Shown piece after piece: positions 24,908 to 35,700 of a DNA stretch of 64,000 nucleotides. The position numbers and the translations under genes are program-made. The stretch's first letter is position 1. Every line of letters begins with the position of its first letter. This stretch comes from Vanessa cardui. Its lineage: Eukaryota > Arthropoda > Insecta > Lepidoptera > Nymphalidae. The stretch lies in the NCBI RefSeq assembly GCF_905220365.1, contig NC_061134.1:5781001-5845000 (forward strand). Reading direction: 5' to 3'. The notes beneath the pieces are model-generated. The model saw only the letters and a program-made list of their open reading frames with translations. It ran no database searches and was not told the origin of the DNA.

Positions 24908-26472
24908 AGTCCTGTATTAAGAATATTATTAAAAAGAGAATTTGACCGCTTTATTAAAAATAAAATTATAAAACGACTAAAGTATAAACAAAATTAAATT
25001 ATATAAACCCAAGGGTTATCATTAAGGCGCATTTTCATTGGTCGATAAGTCGGTAGTTAGCCCGATTGCGGGGAGTACCCGCATGCGAGCTAACAACCAA
25101 TGAAATCCACTGGTCGATAACTCGGTCGATTAAACGTGTGCGGGTGATATCCGCATTCGGGATAACGACCAATGAAACTAGTCAGTCGATAACTCGGTCG
25201 ATACAAAGCATTCATGGTTTTCAATTGCCGATGGATTTTTAAGAGCATTTAAAAATAAAGAGAAGACATTTTCAAATGTAAGTATACAAACTTTATTTAT
25301 GTTACCAAAGACAATCTTAATTAAGTAGGTTATTTAATATATTTTTTTAAGAAATATAATATTATATAAAATATCACATTTTTTCAGTAATCTTTATTAA
25401 TATATAATAATAAAGATTACTGAAGAAATGTGTGTTTAGGTTAGTAGTGATACCTATGAGGTGTTCAATTAAAAATGTTAATGAATTGATGATCTAATTG
25501 AAATATATTTTTTTATATAGGTACTTCATGTTTTATTATCATAAGTTAAATAAAAATCGAAATGTTTCGTTTTTTTCGTGAGAAGTGTATTATTAAAGAA
25601 ACTGTTCTGCCGCGGCGCTGTCCCTAGTGCAGTCTACCCTCAAATTGTTCCGGAATGTTAGTGAATAAATCTTGTTTGCCACGGCACTGCACCTTCACTA
25701 CTGAAGTAATCAGCGAATCTATCCCGAATTGTTGTCCCATTTTCAGTTAAGGTATTATCTTCTCCCATGTTCTCGAAGTTTCGAAGAGGAACTTGTCTCC
25801 AGGAGCCATTAATTGTTATACCAGTAGAGATATCTTCATAATCCGCAAGTCCAGGTTCAAGATAATTAGAATCATTTTTTCTTAGCCAATTATGAAGCGC
25901 GCAAGATGTCCTTGTTATTTTTATGGTATCCTTGACGTTGTTGGCTATTGGTTTTTCAAAAATTCGAAATCGGCTTGTCAATATATCAAACGCATTGTCT
26001 ACAATTCGCCGAGCCCTTGAAAGACGGTAATTAAAAATTTTTTGCCGTGTCGTTAGATTATTTCCCGGGTATAGTTTCATCATATTATTTTGAAGCGGGA
26101 ATGCAGCATCCGCAACAATAACACTTTCTGCTGGAATAATCAGACTACCGTCATCAATGGCTCGTTTTAAAGAACAATTACTACAAACTCCGCCGTCAGA
26201 ATATCTGCCCTTTGCTCCAATATCAATATAAGTGAATGAATAATCATCATCGACACAAGCCAGTAAAACGATGCTTAAAGTTTTTTTATAATTATAGAAC
26301 TCAGATCCACTACAGGCTGGAGCTCGCAAGGTTATATGTTTACCATCAATTGCCCCAATACATCCAGGAAAATTCCACTTTAACTGAAATCCAGTTTTTA
26401 TATCCATCCATTTTTGTTCTGTGTTTGGGACCTGAAAAAGGAACATATAATCATGAAATTTTTTATTTACAG

Positions 26473-26897
26473 ATCGATGAAAATTCTGAAATAGCTACTG
26501 ATACTGTTGACTTCGAAAATAATAATACGGTATTAGAAGAGTATGATAGAGAAGAAAACTCAAATGCTGCGGATGAAATTATTGAAAATCGAGTTCAAGA
26601 ACTAACCGAAACGTCTTCATCTACATTCACTGTGCCATCAAAACTAGCAACGAAGAAGAGGGGCAAATCAAATAAAAGACAGGACGAGGTACATGAAGCC
26701 ATTGACAAAATAAATAAAATGCCGAGAATGCCTCGACTACATTGCCACGCGAATTTTCAATTATTGCAAAAACAGATATTCAAAAGGCTTTATCGGAAAT
26801 TCAATTAAAAGCATTGAGACAGCAAACCAAATCTTCGTTGTTGTCCTATGGTACCTCGGCGTCCAATATCTCTGATCCAGAAAAGCAGGATATTTAA
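26473..26897 (+). pseudogene. Orphan C-terminal exon of a Harbinger accessory (Myb/MADF-like) gene, frameshifted
   Basis: After a good acceptor (TTTTATTTACAG) an acidic open frame begins (DENSEIATDTVDFE) and continues through a basic patch (ATKKRGKSNKRQDEV). A one-base frame change near 26722 is needed to continue into a Gln/Leu-rich tail (TDIQKALSEIQLKALRQQ) ending at TAA 26895-26897. Harbinger elements carry a second DNA-binding gene with this kind of acidic then basic tail; that assignment is inference. Its 5' exons would have to lie in the antisense of the transposase exon, where none is visible. It is therefore stranded inside the transposase intron. Confidence 0.6.
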
Positions 26898-27179
26898 GTT
26901 CCACATCTGTGTTTAATTTATCTAACTATGAAGACGATTTCAATAACATCAGTTTCACAAACATATGAAGCAATTTTATATATTATTTATAATTATGCAA
27001 CATCTATTTGCCTGGTAAGGCATTTTTATTTCATTTAATTATTTGATATTGATTAAATGATTACTACACTCGCGGACACCAAAATCGAACCACTTTGTAA
27101 TCCACCAGACATTGAAATTTGAAACTAATAACAATAAAGAAATATTTTGTTAGTCAATATTTAGAGATGGTTGTACACA

Positions 27180-27330
27180 ATATCCGTACATCGGAGAAAA
27201 ACGATACAGGCAGAAGCTGGATGCGAGTAGCCTAAGAATGATCTCAGTGGCGTGCAATTGGAGAGGCCTATGTCCAGCAGTGGACGGAAATGGGCAAAAA
27301 ATCCATCAGGATGGATGGATGGAAATGAAA
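27180..27330 (+). repeat. RTE-type LINE 3' tail fragment
   Basis: AGGCCTATGTCCAGCAGTGG followed by a GGATGGAT microsatellite is the characteristic 3' end of RTE-class LINEs in Lepidoptera, by recall. Only about 150 bp is recognisable, inside the Harbinger transposase intron. A GAAAGAAAG-type simple repeat and a small inverted GAAAGAAA/TTTCTTTC pair follow at 27355-27400. Confidence 0.55.
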
Positions 27331-28305
27331 AAAATTTAAATAAAACTATTTGAAAGAAAGAAAGATTTTTCAAAAGAAGAGAAGTAAATTTCTTTCTTTC
27401 TATCAAATAAAACTATTTCTAAGAATGTACATTTGAAAACAATATTTTGTAACCTTATTTGTTGTTTTACCCATAACACTCCGAAAACGGCATTTCAATA
27501 TAATTCAATAAATTGGTGTCCATAAAAAAGGGTGGTACGCTTTAGGTGACTGGAAGTGTATTCTGCTCAATTAAAACTTCTTAACGTACAAATTTGTAAG
27601 AATATTGCAAAATTTAAATAAACATTTACTTTATAATCTTAATATTATTTACTATTTTTATATTAATATGTACTTACTTTTATATAATCTGCCAGTGCAT
27701 CATAGAGAGTGTCACACACTTCTGGTATAAAACTGCTTATAATAGAAGGGGACACACGAAATAAGTAATATAAACTTTTGTAAGAATCTCCCAGTAGCTA
27801 AATAACGTAAGGTGATCTCAAGTTTTAATCTTGCAGGAAGAGCCTCACGAAATAATGTGTCTTTATTTTCAATTCTTTTTTCTACCTTTCTCAATAAATC
27901 GTCAAATAAGTTTTTAGGTATTCTGAAAAAAATATCATGATCTTCTACATCACATTCCAATGCCGGATTCAAGTTCGCACATAACGTATTAGAAGCACCG
28001 TGCATCTTTCTACTTTTAAGTAAATTTCGCATCCAAAATCTCTTTTTCTTTTTCTTCAAAGAAGTTATTAATTTCTTTTTTAATACACCGCAAACAGTCA
28101 AAATTGCTCCACAAAGCAATAATTGTTGATCCATGGCGAGTACGTCTGCTTATCTCAAAACTGTGGGTACCTAATTCTCTCGCACTTCAAATGCGGGCTC
28201 TGACGACCAGTGAAAACGATAAACTCTTTGCGGGCCCTATGGCATGCGTTACAGAAATCTCCCGCACTCCGAATGCGGGCCATATCGACCAATGAAAATG
28301 CGCCC

Positions 28306-29528
28306 TTATATCATTTAATTTTGTTCAAACAAACCGATTAATTGTCATATGTTATAAATAAATTATGCTGGTTACCCTTAAGAAGTGAAATTGTAAAGTT
28401 TAAGAAATATATAAATTATAAATAAACACTAGTTAGCTAAGTACAAAACTTTTGCTTGCTGCGAAGTGACAACTGAAAAATGAAAATAAAGTGACAGCTT
28501 ACTTTTTTATATTTCTGATACTGCTCTGGATACTAATAAGTTATGTGCTGGGAAAATAATAATTCTTTTCCCCAACATATTTATTTCTGGGATGAATAAT
28601 TACTTCCTAAAAAAATGATTATTTCTTAACAGCTAACAAATAAAGAAAAATTAATTATTAATAACTATAATATATTTGTTTATATCAGCTTAATTATTAA
28701 AACTAAGAGTATGCTTGCTAGTGCTGAGTCATATTCTCATTCATTAAAATTTTGTTGTAAAATATATGTTTTTAAAAATACTTAACGAATTGAAAAACCA
28801 ATTTTATGCTAATTGTTGCATTATGTCACCTGTCTGCCGTTCTTTTTATTTCAGTATTTTGTTTTATATAATAATTACATTATTATTACATCACTTAACT
28901 TAGATTGAGCAAGAGCATTAATCATTTACCGAAATTTAGTCAATTATGGTATGCAATAATAAAGAAAAAAAAAATATTTAAAAATTTTGAAACAACAGCC
29001 ACATATCATTATTTTATTACAAACAAAATACAAAATATCGATACTTATTGAGATTTCTCTTTTACAATTATTTTAATATCAAAATATATTTACAATTTTA
29101 TGAATAATGGTAACTCTGAGTTTGACTTTCCTTAGTGTTTATTATTTAAAATTTATTTAGATTTAATTTAAAAAATACATGAGGGGAAGGCCAGAAAGAC
29201 AATTATTCTATTTAGTTTCTTTTTTAACTATATGAGTTTCTATAAAGTTAAATCTGGTTATACTTATTATAACCCATAACCTTATAAACATTGTGATTTT
29301 TAAAAGTCCATTTCAAAAATTTGTGTTGTGATAGAAGTTATTTTTCTTATGCTGTACTCTGTATGTGAATGCCACTTTTATTTTAATATAAACTATTCGA
29401 CGGATCAACTTGCTTCTGAATAATTCAATTTTAGTTGTGTTCTTATAGTAGTACTTTAGTTAGTTTATATCATTAATTTTTCTTTAAACTATATACGTAA
29501 AACAAATAATAATTTATGAAACACAAAA
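28306..29528 (+). promoter_or_regulatory. Upstream region of the CINP-like gene
   Basis: About 1.2 kb of very AT-rich DNA between the Harbinger right end and the CINP-like start codon. No canonical TCAGT initiator or TATA box at a convincing spacing was identified. Without the transposon the two divergent start codons (POLR2D and CINP-like) would be about 1.3 kb apart. Confidence 0.35.
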
Positions 29529-30685
29529 ATGTCTGTTACCCCTACCAAAATTAAAACTGATTCAGTTAATTTTATTCCAAAAGGTAAAACACTTTGCAAA
29601 ATAAACTTATAATGTGATAGATATCTTTGCGGAAAATATAAAAACAATTATTATTATTATAAAATTATTTACAGAAATAATCACACCAAACAAGGACAGT
29701 CCGGGTATTTCAAAAACAGTTTATTCGCATATAACTAGTCTACACCATCTTTTGAGTGATTGGTCGACTATAAGAGAAAAGGGCTTAAAAATATGTAAAT
29801 CTATATCTGCTCTTAAATTATATGAATATAAGGATGACTACTATCCACATCAAACAAAACCACTTACAGACAATTTATTAGAAGCCCTTGATAGCTTAGA
29901 GAATGTTGTTGAAGGTTAGCAATAATACTTTCCATATTTGTTCTTAAACTGCAATATATACAATTCTTATTTTTTGATAAATTTCATATATTTCTAGGTG
30001 TTGGCATCATAAACAATCAAATGCAAGCATTAGCTCAGCTCCAGTATACTCATGAACCTGTCATCAACACTTGGCCAGCTAGTGAAATTGCAGAAAATAT
30101 CCTAAATATATACAATAGCTTGCGTAAAGAATTTAATTTGAAAAAAATCATAACAGGTGTATAATCAACATTATATTTTAAGCATTCAACGCTCATATAT
30201 AAAAATAAACTTTTTCAATAAATTTGATTCTTGTATATAGTTTACATGGTACGAGTCAGTGAACAAAAATGTACTGAAGCCTGCATGAATCGGATGAAAA
30301 TATGCCTCTTCAATCACTCATATCTGAGCAGAATAGATTAAGCTTCAAACTCCTTTAAACACAACATTTGTCATGTGTGAACATAGCATATTAAGAGTCA
30401 GTAATTTTTTACATTTAAATGATTGTAAAATTATCTTGAATGATAGCAATGCTTTTAATTCTAGATTAGACCAAATGTATGACAGCACTAATGAGTTGAG
30501 TTTAATATAATATGATACTCAAACACAGTTATTAATTTTATTTTGTTGTTTCAGAAAACATTGCTCACTGTAGAGATGAAAACTTAATAGAAGTGTATGT
30601 GAGTTCATGGGAATTTGATACTTATTTTAGTATGGAATTAAGTGCTTATCTGTTCGCTGATGTTGGCTTAGCAGGAATCACATAG
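29529..30685 (+). CDS. CINP: Cyclin-dependent kinase 2-interacting protein (CINP)-like, complete, four exons
   Basis: Exons 29529-29583 (ATG), 29675-29914, 29998-30156 and 30555-30685 (stop TAG) join in one frame to 194 residues, against roughly 212 in human CINP. All internal junctions are phase 1, with AG/GT borders. Similarity to CINP by recall: VINTWPASEIAENILNIYNS in exon 3 (human FHTWPTTHFYEVSHKLLEMY), and KKIIT/ENIAHCRDENLIEVYV followed by SSWEFDTYF across exons 3-4 (human LAHTGDPDLTLSYLSMW). CINP binds CDK2/CDC7 and the ATR-interacting partner ATRIP, with roles in replication checkpoint signalling and ribosome maturation. The predicted protein is mostly helical, with no signal peptide. 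Short introns and modest GC suggest an ordinary housekeeping gene. Confidence 0.85.
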
Positions 30686-31084
30686 CATTTAACTAAGAGA
30701 AACATATAGAAAATGAAATCAATGAAATTATTATTGCTTGTTATTTATTAAACAATATAAAAAATGTTTCTAATTTTATTGGATGATGCTCTTTTTTTAT
30801 ATGAATATGTTATAAGTTTAAATTTATAAGACTACACACAAAAACAAATTTACTATTTTTTTAATTCATTGATGGATGAATTAAAAAAAGTAGTCTATGT
30901 AGTTTTTCCTGATTAACAATGGATATCTATGTCCTTATCAAAATTAATTTAAATTGGTTGAGAGGTTTAAACATGAAAAGTTTTACTAGAGTCGGTACAA
31001 TCGCATTTATTACAGGTATAGATAGGTCTTGAATATTTTACATTGTAAATTATTGCTGGATAATTTTTTGGGAATAAAACTCTT

Positions 31085-31377
31085 TACATAGTATAAAACA
31101 AATTCGCTTACCGCTGTCAGTCCCTATATATGCTTATCTTTAAAAATTACGCAACAGATTTGGATGCGGTTTTTTAATAGACAGATTGATTCGAGAGGAA
31201 GATTTTTGTATAAAATACATGGACATGTAATAAAGACAAGAAAAACAAAGGCATATAGTTAAGAAACACTGAATATAGTAGAAATTAAGAACTTTCTAAT
31301 GTGAAATGGAAAACAAATTCTGTAGTATATTTAGTATCAGTATTGCACCAGTGCGAAGCCGGAGCCTGTCGCTAGTA
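31085..31377 (+). repeat. Helitron-like (LEP1-type) interspersed repeat, second copy
   Basis: It shares CGCTTACCGCTGTC, GATGCGGTTTTTTAATAGA and AATACATGGACAT with 1250-1495. It ends GCCGGAGCCTGTCGCTAGT, a CTRRT-type Helitron terminus preceded by a GC-rich short stem. It lies just downstream of the CINP-like gene and 40 bp before the foldback element. Confidence 0.55.
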
Positions 31378-31416
31378 TAAATTAAAAGTATAAGTAAGTT
31401 CCGAATTGAATAATAG

Positions 31417-32144
31417 ACCGGGAGATGATAATGACAAAATATTTGGTCATTTGTACCAGTATGGCGGTTCTTCAGGGGTCTAATCACGTAAAGGCAAAAA
31501 GGAAAATGATGGTCGTAGCGCTCGCACCGGCGGCCCACTCGCGTGGGCGTTAATCGAACGCGTCGGAAAAATAACGAGTGTCGAACGATTTGTTCCACAA
31601 AAATGCTTGTATTTTCAGATAGTCGAAAAAAAATAAGCAGGCGGTAGCGTAATGCCATACTTCTCGGGTGTGGCTTACAGCCCGCCATACCGACGCGAAT
31701 ACGTTAATTTTAATAAAACCATTCAACCATTTGTAGCAGGCTAATTTTTGCATTGCTTATTATCGTCGAGTAGCCATTCACGAAAATCACCTTGCCATAC
31801 TTTTCCGACTGTTCCCAATGGCCGCCATACCACTGCAAAGGAGTAATTTTTTTTATCGCCAAACGATTTGTACCATGTATGGCGGCCATTGGGAACAGCC
31901 GGAAAAGTATGGCAAGGTGATTTTCGTGAATGGAAACGAAATTTTGTTGAAAATAACGAGTGTCGAACAAATCGTTCGACACTCGTTATTTTTCCGACTC
32001 GTTCGATTAACGCCCACGCGAGTGGGCCGCCGGTGCGAGCGCTACGACCATCATTTTCCTTTTTGCCTTTACGTGATTAGACCCCTGAAGAACCACGATA
32101 CTGGTACAAATGACCAAATATTTTGTCATTATCATCTCCCGGTC
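31417..32144. mobile_element. Foldback element, 728 bp, with nested palindromes
   Basis: The outer arms 31417-31595 and 31965-32144 are long inverted copies (about 180 bp, few differences) starting GACCGGGAGATGATAATGAC. They are flanked by TA on both sides. Inside, 31774-31829 and 31878-31933 form a second inverted pair of 56 bp containing the GCCATACTTTTCCGACTG-type sequence. A third, perfect pair of 18 bp lies at 31951-31968 and 31974-31991. Open frames across it are mirror images of the same arm and not genes. It is GC-richer than its surroundings. Confidence 0.88.
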
Positions 32145-32524
32145 TATAAGTTCAAAAAGAGAAATCCTTGAAAGTAATTGATGTCAAGAAAAACAAAGTT
32201 ATTAATACTACGTATGATACACGTACATTGTACATGAAACATACAGGTTTCCTGAGAATATTTACCTTGTCTGCTAATCTCAAGTAAAATAAAATTATTA
32301 ATAAACCTGGCAGGTCAGTGCAGGTGCTTCGCCGTATTAAGTTTTCCATAGATAACACATATAGGCTGTTACCTATGACCAGGCACTATGGTGGTTATGG
32401 TGGTACTTATTTATGTTTTTATGTCATTGAATAGTGACCACTTGAGGGGTTTCGATGTATTTGGTACTCTGTTACTTTATACATAATGCTGACAGTACAT
32501 GTAAAAACATTTCACTATTTAGGT

Positions 32525-32765
32525 TGTTGTGTAAGCCCGTCCACCACCCACATCAGGTATTCCACCGTCAAACAGAAATACTTTCTATTGTTGTATTTCG
32601 GTTTGAAGAGTAAGTGAGCTAGTGTAACTATAGGCACAAAGGACATAACATTTTAGTTCCCAGAGTTTTGTGGTGCTTTGTAAGGAATGGTCAATTAATA
32701 TTTCTTCCTGCGCTGTGATTACCATTTAACATCAGGTGGTCCACTTGGACCTCTGTCTACCTAGA
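32525..32765 (-). repeat. Short interspersed repeat family A, diverged inverted copy
   Basis: Read on the minus strand, it keeps the order of landmarks of 951-1210: ACCTGATG, AAATATTAATTGACCATTCC, GTTATGTCCTTTGTGCC, CTCACTT and GTGGGTGGTGGACGGGC. It is more diverged than the two copies in UBE4A introns. Confidence 0.65.
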
Positions 32766-35700
32766 ACATGAAAATAGTAACATACTACATAAATAATGCC
32801 TAGATATATGTGGGTATGATTCGCTCCTACAAAGTCAATTCAGCACTTACTATGAAATCTAAAATGTTATAATTCTTTTAACATGTATTAAACGGACATA
32901 GGTTTGAAACGTAAGAACATTTAGTGTGGCATTACTTACGTTTCAATTCATCGAACAAAGTTTTTCATTTTATGGTGGAATAACTGCTACCTACTCAGCA
33001 GTTATTACTATCCACTAGGATAGTATGACACAGTTCCAAGACATATAAGTCAAATATTCATAATTTATATTCACTGTGCAAATTAGGAATATACAGTCTC
33101 TATATTAAAAAAAAAAGATTTATCACTTTTTAAATCATAATCATTACAAGAAGCGTATAATAATAATTATTATTAGCTTTTAAATAGTAAAAGAGGAAAA
33201 CAAGATTACACCGAAGTACATTCAGATTTCATGACGTGTTTTATGGAAATATAATCGGGCCTTTGATATATTTTTTATTCGTTAAGTAAATTTAGAGCCT
33301 TGAACTTTATTAGGTACATGCGAGCGAGATGCGATAACTATAGGGCAGCGAGGTTGTATCTATGGCGACAAGAATACAAAACACCATTACTTTCAGTGAC
33401 CCGAAAAGAGCCGGTAAAACTTGATTAATATAGCACTCAATTTGATGTTTTATATTTCAATATTGTGTTACAACTACAATTGAAGCTATTTAAATTTATT
33501 ACTTAAAGCATTTAATGGCTAAATTTCGAAATTAAGACCTCTGCGATACTTGACTTAATTCTTAAATCGCATTTATAAAATATCATATTAATTCAATATA
33601 TGTAGTAACTTTTTAGAAATGATTTTTTTGGTAAAAAAATCCTACGCTGCTCGATTGTCAGTAAGCTCACTAGAAGGTCACTTAAAAACTTTTATGGGGG
33701 ATCGGATGACATCGAACCATATTTGTACGTGGGTGCCCGAGTGCCTTAAATTGTAATTAAGTTAAATTGTTTGCCTCGAATAGTATTATGTGCAAACGAT
33801 ATCATAACCGCCCACCATGATACAAGTGGTTCCGCTGGTTTTTAAGTATTTGCTCTGGCACTCAGACTGAACTTACACGTATCCTGCGTTTACAGATACA
33901 TTTTCAATATGTTAAAACACACCAATAAAAAAAGAAAAGGATTAAGAGAAGAACAAACTAATTATGAACCCATACCCATGATTATTCAACAAACTGCAAC
34001 AAAGAAGTGTTGCAGAATAAACCCAAGCCATCTCCTCGAAAACTTTCTTCTTGATTGTACTGCGTAGCTGTATTAATCCTTCACAAGAATATTGTATTAT
34101 TCTCGGAATGTATTTCATATCATATATTAAAAGAAATTCCCCAGAGTATATAATAATAATATTCCTTACTTCGCCTTTCGACTTCCTCTAAACATTAGGT
34201 ATAACGTCTATACGGACATGATAATGACATACAATTTCCCACTATTGATTTGCATTTTATGTTGCAAAGTGAGAATAACGCGATAAGTACGTGTTTTGGA
34301 TTCCATTTTTAAATAATAGGATTACTTATAGCATGCAATTTTCACATTTCTGTTAAGCCTCTATCTGTGAGGAAAGGTTTAGGAGTATATTCAACCTCTG
34401 TGCTCCAATGCGGTTTGGTGGAATCCCATAGCATAATTTCATTGAAATTAGACACATGCATATTTCTTCAAGATGTTTCCTTCACTACCGAACTCGAGAG
34501 TCGAGATAGATTATAAACACGAATTAAGCACATGAATGACATGAAAATACAGTGGTGCTAGCTTGGGTTAGAGCCCGCAGTCATCGGTTAAGAATTAAGA
34601 TATACGCTTGTATTTTTAAGCCTTTTTATTATTAAAAAAATATAATTTTTTCATCCATTCCTTGTGAAAAAAAATGGGTATACCCAAAAGGATCTTTCTT
34701 ATCTTAATTAACTGTTAACTGCAGCATGCAAGGACAGTGTTCGAGGAGATACTATTTGTGCTTCAATGTGCATGTATTAGATATCTAAGACATTTACAAA
34801 TAGCATTTAAATATAAATAGCTAATAATTGAATGTGCACGTGGAAATAATAAGTTGTTTTTCAACGGAACTTCTCTATTTACTATTAAATATTCAAGAAG
34901 CATGTGGCATATGCATCTCGCCATCGCACTATATTTAATTATTGATAACATTTTTTCGATAAAGCCTTTTTACTTAGACATGTATTTATATTTTTTAATA
35001 ATGGTTTGGCTAAAAAAATATTCCAATGTTTTATTATTTCAGAGTCTCCAAATCGGGGCACATCACAAGGTACATATATTTATGATAATCTTTTCATTTT
35101 TGTTAATTCTTGGTTACAATCGAATTAATCCTAAAAATTATTACCTTAAAAAACACATTAGATTATTACAATGCTTAGTACATAATAATTTACATTAAAT
35201 TCTTCTATAGTACTACTTCTTCCTAAAAATGGAAGTCGATTTTTTGGCCAGCAAGTTTAAAAGCTTCATTTATATGTAAAAATGTAGAGTTCGATGCCTT
35301 TTATAAAGTTCCTTCACCTATTCTAAATGCAGACTAAATTAAAAGTTTTTTAAATATAATTCGTTGAAAATGTCTCTTTGTTTTAGTTTGCCCCTGTTCT
35401 AGTGGTAACCTTCTAAGATACATTATTAAAAAATGGAGTACCATTATAAATGGTGGACGATAACGACTCAAGTTAGGAGAAATAAACCTGCCATCTTTAT
35501 AAGGAATTTTCTAAAATTATTTTCTTATAAGGTTATTTTTCTCAATAGGTCGAGTATTATTTTGTTTGAATATTAAAAAAAAAACTATTTACTCAACTGA
35601 TGTGATTCAGTTTTCTCTAAATAAATATACTTTTTAATACAAAAAATACATACATGCATGTTTTTTTTGCATGCCTTTTTGTTCGTGTAAGTACTTAGTA

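Larger units (their letters stand above)
25658..28134 (-). pseudogene. Harbinger (HARBI1-like) transposase, two exons, frameshifted
   Basis: Exon 1 runs 28134 to 27678 and exon 2 runs 26431 to 25658, with GTAAGTA/CAG borders and phase 0. Exon 1 has the N-terminal helical part (RLKLEITLRYLATG) and, after a one-base frame change near 27797, the expected RVSPSIISSFIPEVCDTLYD. Exon 2 is the DDE nuclease domain: GCIGAIDGKHI (first Asp), VIVADAAFPLQ (second Asp) and RRIVDNAFDILTSRFRIF. In the third region the family usually has VENAFG. Here Asp replaces the expected Glu. The frameshift in exon 1 means no intact enzyme is encoded. The intron is 1246 bp and contains unrelated sequence, including the fragment at 26473-26897. 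Confidence 0.88.
25025..28305 (-). mobile_element. PIF/Harbinger DNA transposon, 3.28 kb, with TTA target duplication
   Basis: The left end AGGCGCATTTTCATTGGTCG (25025-25044) and the complement of the right end (28286-28305) match except at the first base. TTA flanks both sides (25022-25024 and 28306-28308), the 3-bp TWA duplication of PIF/Harbinger elements. The left 190 bp repeats TCGATAACTCGGTCGAT-type and CGACCAATGAAA-type motifs in opposing orientations. The right end carries similar units, which are probable transposase binding sites. Inside are a frameshifted DDE transposase on the minus strand and a broken second gene on the plus strand. It sits between POLR2D and the CINP-like gene. 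Confidence 0.93.

Noticed and set aside
31296..32171. Several open frames of 60-130 codons on both strands
   Set aside because: They are mirror readings of the same inverted-repeat arms in the foldback element, with no protein-like constraint.
35042..35068. 27-bp micro-exon with AG and GT borders
   Set aside because: Too short to support without transcripts; such chance pairs are expected in AT-rich introns.
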